Shown here piece by piece: positions 35,344 to 44,619 of a DNA stretch of 64,000 bases. The position numbers and the translations under genes were made by a program. Under the pieces are notes generated by a model. It was not told the DNA's origin and did no database searches. It saw nothing but the letters and a program-made list of their open reading frames with translations. This stretch comes from Paraspadella gotoi (Eukaryota > Chaetognatha), in NCBI GenBank assembly GCA_051294375.1, contig CM119265.1, forward strand, positions 26,289,472 to 26,353,471, in the 5' to 3' direction. Each line of letters starts with the position of its first letter. Position 1 is the stretch's first letter.

Positions 35344-37623
35344 GATAATAATAATAAAAATAATATAAATAACTGCAAAAAGCCTATCTTTTCTATTGGC
35401 ACGCAGAAGTGGGGTAACATATTTTGTTCTGTTTATGCGAAAACATTTGAATAGGGAAAGTCAGAAATTTTGAATTATATTCTCGAATTGTAATTTTCTC
35501 TTTCGGCGCGAAATTCATCAAAGAAAAAAGTTTGTTATACGATTGGTGTTTCTTCCTCGATTCGCTCAGTCGAGTTGGGACAACTGTTTTTGTTTACAGT
35601 TTCCATGGGAATCGTAAGTCGTTTTCCCTTTTTTTTTTTTTACGCATTTTTCTTTACTCGCGGTTCTGGCGGCCAAAAAAAAGGAGATCTCCGTCGCGCC
35701 GGTCGCGCGTTTGAAAGAAAAAAATATTTATCTGAATCTAAACCAAAAGTTTGATTGAGAGGAGAAGAAGAGTGAGGATAAGTGTAAAGTAAAAAATAGG
35801 GTAAGGAGAGAGAGTAGGCGAGGGTGGAAAGTACTTAAACTTGAGAGAGAGAGGAGAGGAACGAGAGAGAGAGAGAGGAGAGAGAGAGAGAGTAGAGATG
35901 AGAGAGAGTTTTTCAAGCTATTAAGTTATAAGTAAGAGAAACCTGGATAATTGCAGAATATTATTGTTAAATTCCATTTAATAGACCGTAAACGTCATGA
36001 TGTAAAGTTTTGTATTGCTTTCTATCGATAAATTTAATGTTTAAACTTTTGTTTTCTCTTCAAAAGAAAACAATTTGTTGACAACTTGTTTAAACTTGCT
36101 GAGTTAACGTATTTTTCTTTTCTTTCAGAACAGTTTTTTTTTACCAACTCGAAGGAAAGAAAGAAAGCTGCTGGGAAAGACTGTCTCTCTTTTGATCTGC
36201 AGTCTCCTTTGCAAGTGTATAGTTTCTTTTGTATTTGTTTACACGGAACATAATTGTCCTTTGTGAGATAGGGAGCAAAAGACTGACCGAAGTAGCCTCA
36301 GAAAAGTAAACGAAAACGAAAAATGAGACAAGAGTTTTTTTTTTTAAAGAATGATACAAAAACAGACGCTACAATTTGTAAAAAGTAAAAAAAATGAGAT
36401 AAGAACTAAAAAAAAAGGAGAGCCGTGAGAAAGTCGGCTCTTTTTAAAAAGCACCCCATTTCGGTTCCGTTAAGCCCAAACTTAAATTTACAAAAAAACT
36501 TTGAGCATTATATAGTATTTGGATATATATAAAATAGCATACCATAGGCGTTTAACTATAAGATAAATCTTTTTTTTTATTTTCATGATCTTTAAATAAT
36601 ATTAACAATCATTTAGGTCTTTTAAACCTGTTTCCCGCTTATAAGCTATAGTCTATTACCAAAACCTAAAACCAATAACTAACCATAATCCCCCAACGCC
36701 TACTTCTAACCGAACTTAATACTTTAGGCCCTAATCCCCAACACTTAAACCGTCTTAACCGAATCAAACTTAAACTAATTCCTAATCCCAATCCCTAACC
36801 TTAATTCATAATGTTAAGGGATATGCGGCGGCTTTTGGGAAAATAAGGCGCGAAATGGCAATTCGCCTGCCCACTCAACGCCGCGTCGCCGCGGCGTGAC
36901 TGGCCGCGCTACATCCGCCCAACCGTCTCCACGCCCTCTGCCGCCACCCACGATTTCTTCAAATTCGTTCAACCTTTCTCTTCTCCTTCTGGTCGATATA
37001 AACTTTAGCCTCTGCCACGATTTTTTCAACTCTTTTTCTTTTTTTTCTTTTTTACTGATAATTTAATAGCTACTTATTTCTTCAAGTCGTGTAACTTTCA
37101 CATTTTTTTTTCGCTATTCACATTAACTAGTGCACACAATCTCAAGGCCTTCATAAATCTTCTTTCCTCCTTCATCCTTCTCACTTTCTTAAGCTTTTCC
37201 TATAAACTTTTTTCTCATTCTCTCTTCTCTCTCTCTCTCATCTCTCTCTCTCGCTCCTCTCTCGTCTCGTCTCTCTCTCTCCTCTCTCTCCGTCTCTCTC
37301 TCTCTTCTCCGATCTCATATCGTCTTCGCCAGTGGGCGTCTCTCCTCAAGGTTTGCCAACGAGTTGTTTGACGTTTCTTAATATTTTCTCACTCTAACAA
37401 CTCTCACAGTATTTTTCACTAGTAATATAAAAAGTTACGTCTTTATTTATAAAATGAGAAGTAACCTTTTTTTTTTCTTTCTCAAAATCACAGCTGTCAA
37501 AGTTCAAGGAAATAAAACGCAGATCAGCCTTCATTCGCAGGCAGACTTAAACCTAAGTCGCTACGCTCCTGCGGGCTTAGGTTGGCGCCTCTCTCTCTCG
37601 CTCTCTCGCTTTCTCTCTCTCTC

Positions 37624-37658
<35 letters not shown>

Positions 37659-37664
37659 CCTCTG

Positions 37665-37736
<72 letters not shown>

Positions 37737-37770
37737 TCTCTCTCTCTCAAACACACCCGCGGCGACGGGT
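33533..37770 (-). repeat. large inverted-repeat arm 1 (CLCN6 intron 3, exon 3 end; contains repeat X)
   Basis: Near-exact reverse complement of 47424-51658. Paired coordinates sum to 85191 through almost the whole arm, with a difference of about 3 bp inside the GA tract. Both arms end exactly at 25-N gaps. Content, reading minus strand: end of exon 3, GA tract, most of repeat X (about 33950-37600), a purine/pyrimidine-rich block (33730-33900) and intron sequence just before exon 4. Confidence 0.97.
35275..35345. repeat. (AAT)n microsatellite
   Basis: Pure AAT core of the AT block in this X copy. Its mirror is at 49846-49916. Confidence 0.95.
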
Positions 37771-37885
37771 TTCCGCGTAGACGAAGAGGGCGGCGACGAT
37801 GACGAGACGACGTTGAAGCAAGAAGCAGCAGGAGAGGAACGACGAGGCAGCCGGCCGGTGAGCAGCGCAGCACGGACCGCTTCCA
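37757..37885 (-). pseudogene. CLCN6: CLCN6 exon 3, minus-strand copy with frame errors
   Basis: Reverse strand follows acceptor cctttag and runs to the donor gccgcgg|gtgtgt at 37757. It encodes the second membrane helix and EPVAAG, like the clean copy at 38913. Several single-base indels break the frame (for example around the FNVVFVIVAA segment and an extra A in gcggaaaccc). The indels look like read errors rather than decay, because the clean version lies about 1 kb away. It continues directly into intron 3 (arm 1), which is correct gene order on the minus strand. Confidence 0.9.
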
Positions 37886-38083
37886 CTAAAGGAAAAAAGG
37901 TTAGGGATGGAGGAAAGATGTGGATAGCAGTGATCGCGGGATAGCAGGATAGCAGTGATCCTAAAGATGTTTGCTGATATAAAAACGAAATGAAAATGAA
38001 TTGACTTTAGTTAAAACTGATTGTTGGTCATGAATTTGTGTCTTTTTTATACAATGAAACATTTTTGAAACTTTTTTACCATC

Positions 38084-38084
<1 letters not shown>

Positions 38085-38169
<85 letters not shown>

Positions 38170-38170
38170 T
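38085..38170. repeat. (GA)n microsatellite in intron 2
   Basis: Pure GA apart from one GAAGA. The mirror (CT)n lies at 38638-38710. Confidence 0.96.
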
Positions 38171-38174
38171 CTAC

Positions 38175-38320
38175 CTGTACTAAACTTTAGCTTGTTCCAA
38201 TTGTTTGACAATAACATAGATGAATTAGAGCGACGATACCAGTGGCAACGCCAATCGCGAAGTCACCGATCCTCGAATGAATTCGTTGCGAGTCGCGTGT
38301 TTTTGAGTATTTTCAACGAC
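38175..38320 (-). pseudogene. CLCN6: CLCN6 exon 2, minus-strand copy with frame errors
   Basis: Reverse strand starts after acceptor tttgcctcaacag and ends at tagtacag|gtag. It begins VVENTQKHATRNEFIR, directly continuing exon 1 (SPYEK) in phase 0, as human ClC-6 continues DPYLE with VLETMDNKK. Indels spoil the frame in the first membrane helix, where the plus-strand copy at 38482 is clean. It is one half of a fold-back whose loop is the ATTT repeat next to it. Confidence 0.9.
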
Positions 38321-38349
38321 CTGTTGAGGCAAATCTAGATTATTAAATT

Positions 38350-38399
38350 TATTTAAATTGATTGATTATTGATTGATTGATGATTGATTTATTTATGAT

Positions 38400-38473
<74 letters not shown>

Positions 38474-38481
38474 TTTTATTT
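38350..38481. repeat. (ATTT)n/(GATT)n tract at the centre of a fold-back
   Basis: GATT units, then about 75 bp of ATTT. The sequence to the left (37770-38320) reappears as its reverse complement to the right (38482-39030). Confidence 0.96.
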
Positions 38482-38620
38482 GAAAATACTCAAAAACACG
38501 CGACTCGCAACGAATTCATTCGATGGATCGTGACTTTCGCGATTGGCGTTGCCACTGGTATTGTCGCTCTATTCATCGATGTTATTGTCAAACAATTGAA
38601 CAAGCTAAAGTTTAGTACAG
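38482..38620 (+). CDS. CLCN6: CLCN6 exon 2 (best copy): first membrane helix
   Basis: Encodes ENTQKHATRNEFIR, then WIVTFAIGVATGIVALFIDV and IVKQLNKLKFST. This matches human ClC-6 VKWMVVFAIGVCTGLVGLFVDFFVRLFTQLKFG, the first intramembrane helix of the CLC fold. The first six bases (gtcgtt) seen in the minus-strand copy are lost because the ATTT loop joins inside the exon. The donor is acag|gtagag at 38620/38621, leaving phase 1. The segment is clean, with no indels, unlike its mirror copy. The transporter part of ClC-6 sits in late-endosomal membranes. Identity is secure, but placement here is doubtful because the contig folds back. Confidence 0.9.
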
Positions 38621-38637
38621 GTAGAGTCTCTCTCACA

Positions 38638-38639
38638 CA

Positions 38640-38709
<70 letters not shown>

Positions 38710-38710
38710 G
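38638..38710. repeat. (CT)n microsatellite in intron 2
   Basis: Mirror of 38085-38170. Confidence 0.96.
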
Positions 38711-38912
38711 ATGGTAAAAAAGTTTCAAAAAATGTTTCAATTGTATAAAAAAGACCACAAATTCATGACCAAACAATCAGTTTTAACTAAAGTCAATTCA
38801 TTTTTCATTTCGTTTTTATATCAGCAAACATCTTTAGGATCACTGCTATCCTGCTATCCCGCGATCACTGCTATCCTCATCTTTCCTCAATCCTAACCCT
38901 TTTTTCCTCTAG

Positions 38913-39033
38913 TGGAAGCGTCCGTGCTGCGCTGCTCCACCGGCGGCTGCCTCGTCGTTCCTCTCCTGCTGCTTCTTGCCTTCAACGTCGTCTTCGTCAT
39001 CGTCGCCGCCCTCTTCGTCTACGCGGAACCCGT
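38913..39033 (+). CDS. CLCN6: CLCN6 exon 3 (best copy), truncated by a chimeric join
   Basis: After acceptor tttttcctctag, codons complete the split one from exon 2 and read VEASVLRCSTGGCLVVPLLL, then LLAFNVVFVIVAALFVYAEP. Human ClC-6 has GCLALSLLELLGFNLTFVFLASLLVLIEPVAAG here (membrane helices B/C leading to the GSGIP chloride site). The exon should end GTCGCCGCGG|gtgtgt, as at 37757 and 47437. Instead, at 39033, it runs straight into a copy of exon 1 sequence. No splice signal marks the join, so it is an artefact or a genomic rearrangement. Confidence 0.9.
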
Positions 39034-39599
39034 ATCTCCTCATCCATCCCACAGCCCAAGGAAGTTTCATCATTCCCCATCCAAATTAGTCTCTCCATGC
39101 CATACTACATGCATCTCAGTTCCTTATCAACATCATTCATTCCCAATTGCCCGAAACAAAAAAAATTTTTTGTTTTCTCCTACCCTTCCCTGATCACCGC
39201 CTCCCTCTCCCCGAATCCCTCGCCTCCTTCGTCCCCTTCCAGCTACCACCCTAGAACAAACACAACAATGACCCACCCACAACACTCTTCACCACCTCCT
39301 CAACTGCCCCTCTCCCCACCAATCTCCATCACCCCTACCCCATCACCCACTTCCCCCGTTCCCACCTCCCCGTCCACCCTTTCCGCAGCCACTGCCCTCG
39401 AAATCCTCTTCGTCAACTGCAAGCCAGCGCCCATCGGCGAGGAAATTGCTGCCTGGCGTGCGACGCTAAGGACGCCGGGAGAACGCTGATTAGTCGGCGA
39501 TGGTGACTGGGTCCGCTGCTGGTGCAGGACGGCGGCGCCGGGGAAAGGATTACAGTCGCTGGATTACGATATGGAATTATAACTCGCCGTTACGAGAAG
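39034..39599 (+). pseudogene. CLCN6: second copy of CLCN6 exon 1 (3' two-thirds), frame-broken
   Basis: Parallel to 32840-33305: Ser/Pro-rich segment (ttcatcattccccatc, ccccaccaatctccatcacc), GC-rich segment, then the YESLDYDR codons disturbed by indels and the same donor gagaag|gttcgt at 39599/39600. It begins abruptly after exon 3 sequence. It contains about 155-160 bases (roughly 39153-39312) that fall in the N gap of the other copy. Many one-base insertions disrupt the frame. Confidence 0.88.
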
Positions 39600-40020
39600 G
39601 TTCGTACAAGGATCGTACCTAAGGTTTGTACAGGCGGAAATCGGGAGAATAAAATGTTGCGCTCTGGGAAAAAAACATACTTAATAGAGAGAATCAAGTT
39701 GTAATAACCGACAAATGAGAAAGGAAGCAAAAGAGGTAGTTGAAAAAAAGAATCTGCCTAATAATAAATAAATAAATAATTAAAATATATAAATTAAAAA
39801 AAAAAATATATAAATAAAAATAATAAAAAATAAAAATAATAAATAATAATAAATAAATAAAATAAATAAATAAATAAAAATAATAAATAAAAATAAATAT
39901 AATAAAATAAATAAATAATAATCCAACAATCAAATTCAAATAAATCAATCAATCAATCATCAATTCAATCAATAATCACATCAATTTAAATAAATTTTAA
40001 TAATCATAGAATTGCCTCAA
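39600..40020 (+). other. CLCN6: CLCN6 intron 1 (complete copy)
   Basis: From gttcgtac to ttgcctcaac before exon 2. It is mostly AAT/AAAT microsatellite and AATC repeats. Confidence 0.7.
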
Positions 40021-40170
40021 CGGTCTGTGAAAATACTCAAAAACACGCGACTCGCAACGAATTCATTTCGTAGGATCGGTGACTTTCGCGATTGGCTTTT
40101 CCACTGTATGTCGCTCTAATTATCTCGATGTTATTGTCAAACAATTGTGAACAAGCTAAAGTTTAGACAG
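40021..40170 (+). pseudogene. CLCN6: third copy of CLCN6 exon 2, frame-broken
   Basis: Follows ttgcctcaac and ends tttagacag|gtgag. Same sequence as 38482-38620 with several insertions and deletions (for example ttcgtaggatcggtgac). It keeps correct gene order after the exon 1 copy and intron 1. Confidence 0.88.
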
Positions 40171-40199
40171 GTGAGATCTCTCACATCAATCACTCTCTC

Positions 40200-40251
<52 letters not shown>

Positions 40252-40467
40252 TCTCTCTCTCTGATGCGTTAAAAAAAGTTTCAAAAATGTTTCAATTGTA
40301 TTAAAAAAGAACACAATCATGACCAATACAATCATTTTAACTAAAGTCCAATTCATTTTCATTTCGTTTTTAATCACGCAAACATCTTTAGGACACTCTA
40401 GTCCTGCTATCCCGCGATCACTGCTATCCACATTCTTTCCTCAATCCCTAACCCTTTTTTCCTTTAG

Positions 40468-40598
40468 TGGCAAGCGTCACGTGCTGCGCTGCTCACCGGC
40501 CGGCTGCCTCGTCTTCCTCTCCTGCTGCCTTCTTGCCTTCAACGTCTCTCGTCATCGTCCGCCGCCCTCTTTCGTCTACGCGAAACCCGTCGACCGCG
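40468..40598 (+). pseudogene. CLCN6: third copy of CLCN6 exon 3, frame-broken
   Basis: Acceptor tttcctttag, then the exon 3 sequence with indels, ending gtcgaccgcgg|tgtgttgag. The donor is equivalent to the one at 47437 with one G missing. The GA tract that begins intron 3 follows directly. Confidence 0.88.
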
Positions 40599-40602
40599 GT
40601 GT

Positions 40603-40902
40603 GTTGAGAGAGAGAGAAGAGAGAGATGAGATAGAGAGAGAGAGAGAGAGAAGAGAGAAAGAAGAGTAGAGAGAGAGGAGAGAGAGAGAGAGACGGAGAG
40701 AGAGAAGAGAGGAGAGAAGAGAGAGGAGAGAGAGAGAGGAGAGAGCGAGAGAGAGAGGGAAGAGAAAGAGAAGATGAGAAGAGAGATGAGAGGATGAGAG
40801 AAGGGAGAGCAGAGGAGAGTAGAGATGAGAGAAGAAGAGGAGAGAGGAGAGAGAGAGGACAGAAGAGAGAGAGAAGAGAGAAGAAGAGGAGAGATGGAGA
40901 GA

Positions 40903-40949
<47 letters not shown>

Positions 40950-41312
40950 GAAAGAGAGAGGGAGAGAGAGAGAGAAGAGAGGAGAAGAGAGAGAGAGAGA
41001 GAGAAGAAGAGAGGTGAGAAGAGAGGAAAACGAGAGAGAAAGGGATGAGAGAGAAAGGAGGATAATACCAGAGAAAGATGAAGAGAGGATGAGAGACGAG
41101 AGAAGAGAGAGAGAGGATGAGAGAAAGGAGAGAGTGAAGAGAGAAAGGAAGATAAGTACCAGAAGAGAGAAGGAGAGAGCAGAGAGAGAAGAGAGAAGAG
41201 AAGTGAGAGATGAGAGAGAGAGAGAACGAGAGTCATGGAGAGTAGAGAGAGAGAGAGAGAGAAGAGGGAGAGAAAAAGGAGGATAGTACCAGAAAGAGAG
41301 AGAGGAGAGATG
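40603..41312. repeat. about 700-bp GA-rich tract
   Basis: Purine-only sequence dominated by GAGA with GGA, GAA and GATGA interruptions. Long Arg/Glu (plus) and Ser/Leu (minus) frames of over 250 codons across it are artefacts. It follows an exon 3 donor, as the much shorter GA tract does at 47442-47600. Confidence 0.95.
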
Positions 41313-41317
41313 AGCAT

Positions 41318-41600
41318 GGCTCATACTCAAAGCCTCGTATCAGCGCAGCGCCGGAGCAGCCGCGCGGCGCCGATCGCTTCTCCCTGACTTCGACTACTTC
41401 GCTCGCTCATCCTTACTCCTCTCCTCTTCCTTCTCCCTATCTCCCGGAATCCGCGCGCTGCAAAGTACGATCGATCGGAGCTGTAGCGGCGAACTTACTC
41501 TTTTCTCGCTCTCTTACCCCTCTTCAACCACCAGCTTGTTTCTCTCTGCCTCCGAGCGAATCATTCATGAGTTCCGCGATCCGGTATCTCTTTATAAAAA
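41318..41600 (+). repeat. GC-rich interspersed repeat, copy 1
   Basis: Landmarks are ggctcatactcaaagcctcg, atcagcgcagc, ctatctcccggaatccgcg, gcggcgaacttactctttt and tctgcctccgagcg. A direct copy is at 43170-43465 and a diverged inverted relative at 46985-47235. Flanked by a GA tract on the left. Confidence 0.85.
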
Positions 41601-42760
41601 ATTTTGTTTTCTCTCTCAATTTAAAACGCAACAAAACGAAAGTCTTTTATAATAAATTATTATATAAAATTTTTATTCTATTTATATTTTTAAAAAATTC
41701 TATTATTGTGATTTTTTTGTTTTTATTACTTAACCTTTATTAGCCTTAATCCTAATTACTGAATATTATTTGCTTCAAATAATTCAATACTTAATAAAAA
41801 TTAAAAAAATCACTATAAATATAAATTTAAAAAAAAAAAATATAACAATAAAAAATTTAACCTTAAACTTACTTTTAACTATAACATAATCATACCTAAA
41901 TATAATATAATAACAAAATATCAAAATATTTAAAAAATATGAATCTGCATTCCTTTAATTTTCTTTCCCAAGAAATTATCCCTCCGTTCTCTTTTCCATT
42001 CCTTTTCTTTTTCCATTAATTATTAAGAAAAACCTTGCTCGTTCATTTCCCAACTCCAGAATGCCAAAATTATTTTTACATCACCAAAAACATTTAATTA
42101 TTAATCTTATTAAATTTTCATTTGCATACCTACATATCAAAATTTTTAAAAAAGCTATGCACAGCTTTTTGTCTGGGAAAAGTTAGTAGTTCCATTCTGT
42201 TTTGAAAGATGGTTTCGCCTCGTATTACCAGATGTTGAAACCAAGCTAAACAAAACCATACCAAAACAGTTAGTGTCTGGAATCTGCATTTTGTCAGCCA
42301 GTTTTCATTTTTAATCATTTTAAAATATTATTAACAAAAATTGTCAATTGATTTTCTTTTCTTCTCTAAGAAATAAATGAAAAAAAAAATTACAGAAAAA
42401 AAAATGAAAATCAAGAAATTCTAATGAAAAAAATAGTTTATACACAATAGTGAATAATAAAGGATTGTTTAATGCTGTTCCATAAAAATTAAATGTGTCG
42501 GCTCCCTTATTCTAAATGATTCTAAATCACACCATTAATTATAGAAATAGAATGTGTTCTTAGTTCATGAGGTGGTGTTGTTCTTTTGATCACCATAAAT
42601 GAAAACCAGAAAACGAAAGATAACAAAACACACAACTGAATATATTTTATTTTAAATATATTAAAAAAAGAAATTTTATAATAAGTTGAATATTTAGGAA
42701 AAAAAATGTATATTTTTAGTTTATATAATAAACATGAAGATTAGAAATAAAAAGTGAGAT
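41601..42760. other. AT-rich non-coding stretch
   Basis: Strongly AT-rich with no credible gene. The 62-codon minus frame at 42130-42318 lacks any recognisable feature. Confidence 0.6.
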
Positions 42761-42869
42761 AATGACAAAATGTTACATTTTAGAGAGAAAAAAGATAGAA
42801 GAAATAAAGACGAAAAGCAAGAGAAAAATAAGAGAGAGAGGAACAGAAGAGAGAAGAGAGAGCAGAGAG

Positions 42870-43045
42870 AAATCCGGCCCGATCCGCTCGGATTTCGACC
42901 GCGAGGAAAAAGCCCACTCACCATCGAGAGAGAAAAAATATCCCTGATCCGACGGAAGAAACCCGGAAGGAAGAAGAGTCGTCGGCAGCCGGCTCGCCGC
43001 CGCTCCGCTACGGCTGCGTACCGGAGACTGAGATAGACTCAGAAA
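42870..43045 (+). repeat. GC-rich interspersed repeat, second family, copy 1
   Basis: Landmarks are gatccgctcggatttcgacc, actcaccatcgaga, gatccgacggaag and cccggaagga. Matches 44085-44240. Sits between GA tracts. Confidence 0.85.
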
Positions 43046-43169
43046 AAGAGAGAAGAGAGCAGAGACGAGAGAGAGGAGAGTGGAGAGAGAGAGAGAGAGA
43101 GAGAGAGACGAAGAAGAATAGTGAGAGAAGAGACAGAAGAGAGATATGAGAGAGATAGAATGAGAGATA

Positions 43170-43465
43170 GAGAGCATGGCTTATACTCAGAAGCCTCGAT
43201 ATCAGCGCAGCTGTCGAGCAGCCGCGCCGGCGGTCTCAGATCGGCTTCTCCCCTGCTCGGACCTTACTCGCTCGCTCATTCTACCTCCTCTTCCTCATTC
43301 CTTCTCCTATCTCCCGGATCGCCGCGGCAGGTCAAAGTCTATCCATCGAAGCTGCCACGGCGAACTTACTCTTTCTCTCTCTCTTACCCTCTCACGCCGA
43401 GCTCTTCTCTCTGCCTCCGAGCGCGTTCCGATATGGTTTCGCGCAGGATCCGGGACTTAAGTGTG
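43170..43465 (+). repeat. GC-rich interspersed repeat, copy 2
   Basis: Direct copy of 41318-41600, with indels. Frames of 90-118 codons here are broken in the other copy, so it is not treated as coding. Confidence 0.85.
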
Positions 43466-44060
43466 CTTTTTGAATAATACAATAGTCATTATGTAAAAAA
43501 TAAGGAACAGAAAAAAGAAAAAACGAAAAATGAGAAAGAAAGAAAAAAGAATGAAAAAAAAAATATTAACAAAAATTGAAAACAATTAAAATAAACCAAT
43601 AAACAAAAAAAAAAATAAGGATAAGTATAAGAAATGGGGGAAAAAATTATGAGGAATATTTAACAGAAAATAAATAAACGACTGGTGAAAAAATTTTTTA
43701 ATATTAAATTTGAGTAAAATATTAATATCTAAAAAATATAAGACATCTAATAATAATGATTAAATATGCTGAAAACAATTAAAATATGATATAATATAAA
43801 AATGATCCAAATAAAGAGATGATATATATTTAATTTGCATTTGTTCCAGCGTATGAAGTAAATGAGTAGCAAAAATTTAAAATCAGTAGAAACAAAATTC
43901 GATGCTTGCACTTGAATATTTTAAATAAAAAATTGTTTTTTAATTTTCAATTTTTAAAATAAATAGTTGAAAAAAAATATACTGATACAGTAAATTGCTA
44001 AATAATTGCTAAAGATAGAAAATAAGAGTGAGGTACGGCCAAGAGCAAGAGAAGCAGAGA
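43466..44060. other. AT-rich non-coding stretch
   Basis: A- and T-homopolymer-rich sequence with no gene seen. Confidence 0.6.
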
Positions 44061-44079
44061 GATGAGAGAAGAGAGAGAG

Positions 44080-44520
44080 AGAGACCCGGCCCCATCCGCT
44101 CGGACTTCGACCGGAAAAGCCCCGAACTCACCATCGGAGACAGAGAAAATCTCCCCGATCCGACCGGAAGAAGCCCGGAAGAGAAGTGAGTCGGTCGCAG
44201 CCGCGCCGCCGCTCTCCGGTGACGGCTGCGTCCGGAGAGCTGAGTATATGACTTCAGTGAAGAGAGAGAGAAAGAGAGAGATTAGAGATGAAATGAGAGA
44301 AAGAAAGAGAAAAGATAGTTGGAAGAGAAGAGAGAGGAGTCATATACTCCAGCCTCTCCCGGATGCAGCGTCCACCCGAGCAGCGGCCCGGCTTGCCTGA
44401 CCGACTCCCACTTCTCCTTCCGGGCTTCTTCCGCTCGGATTCAGGAAGGATTTTCTCTCTCTCAAATGTGAAGTTCGGGCTTCTTCCGGTCAAGTCCGAC
44501 CGACGGCCCCGGATTCTCTC
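44080..44520. repeat. GC-rich hairpin: inverted repeat with GA-rich loop
   Basis: Left arm 44085-44240 and right arm 44340-44520 are reverse complements with small differences: gagtatatgac pairs with gtcatatactc, cggaagaagcccgg with ccgggcttcttccg. The loop at 44241-44339 is purine-rich. A (CT)n run follows at 44518-44568. Confidence 0.88.
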
Positions 44521-44527
44521 TCTCTCT

Positions 44528-44560
<33 letters not shown>

Positions 44561-44619
44561 TCTCTCTCCACCAAACACGTTCAACAAGTTCAAAGTCTCA
44601 CCATTTTTGAGGAAACAAT

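Noticed and set aside
40493-41330. Long Ser/Leu (minus) and Arg/Glu (plus) open frames
   Set aside because: Translations of a GA/CT tract, open in all frames because GAGA contains no stop. The same applies to all similar frames in the window.
43121-43477. 94-118 codon frames in the GC-rich repeat
   Set aside because: The same repeat at 41318-41600 does not preserve either frame, so selection for protein is not evident.
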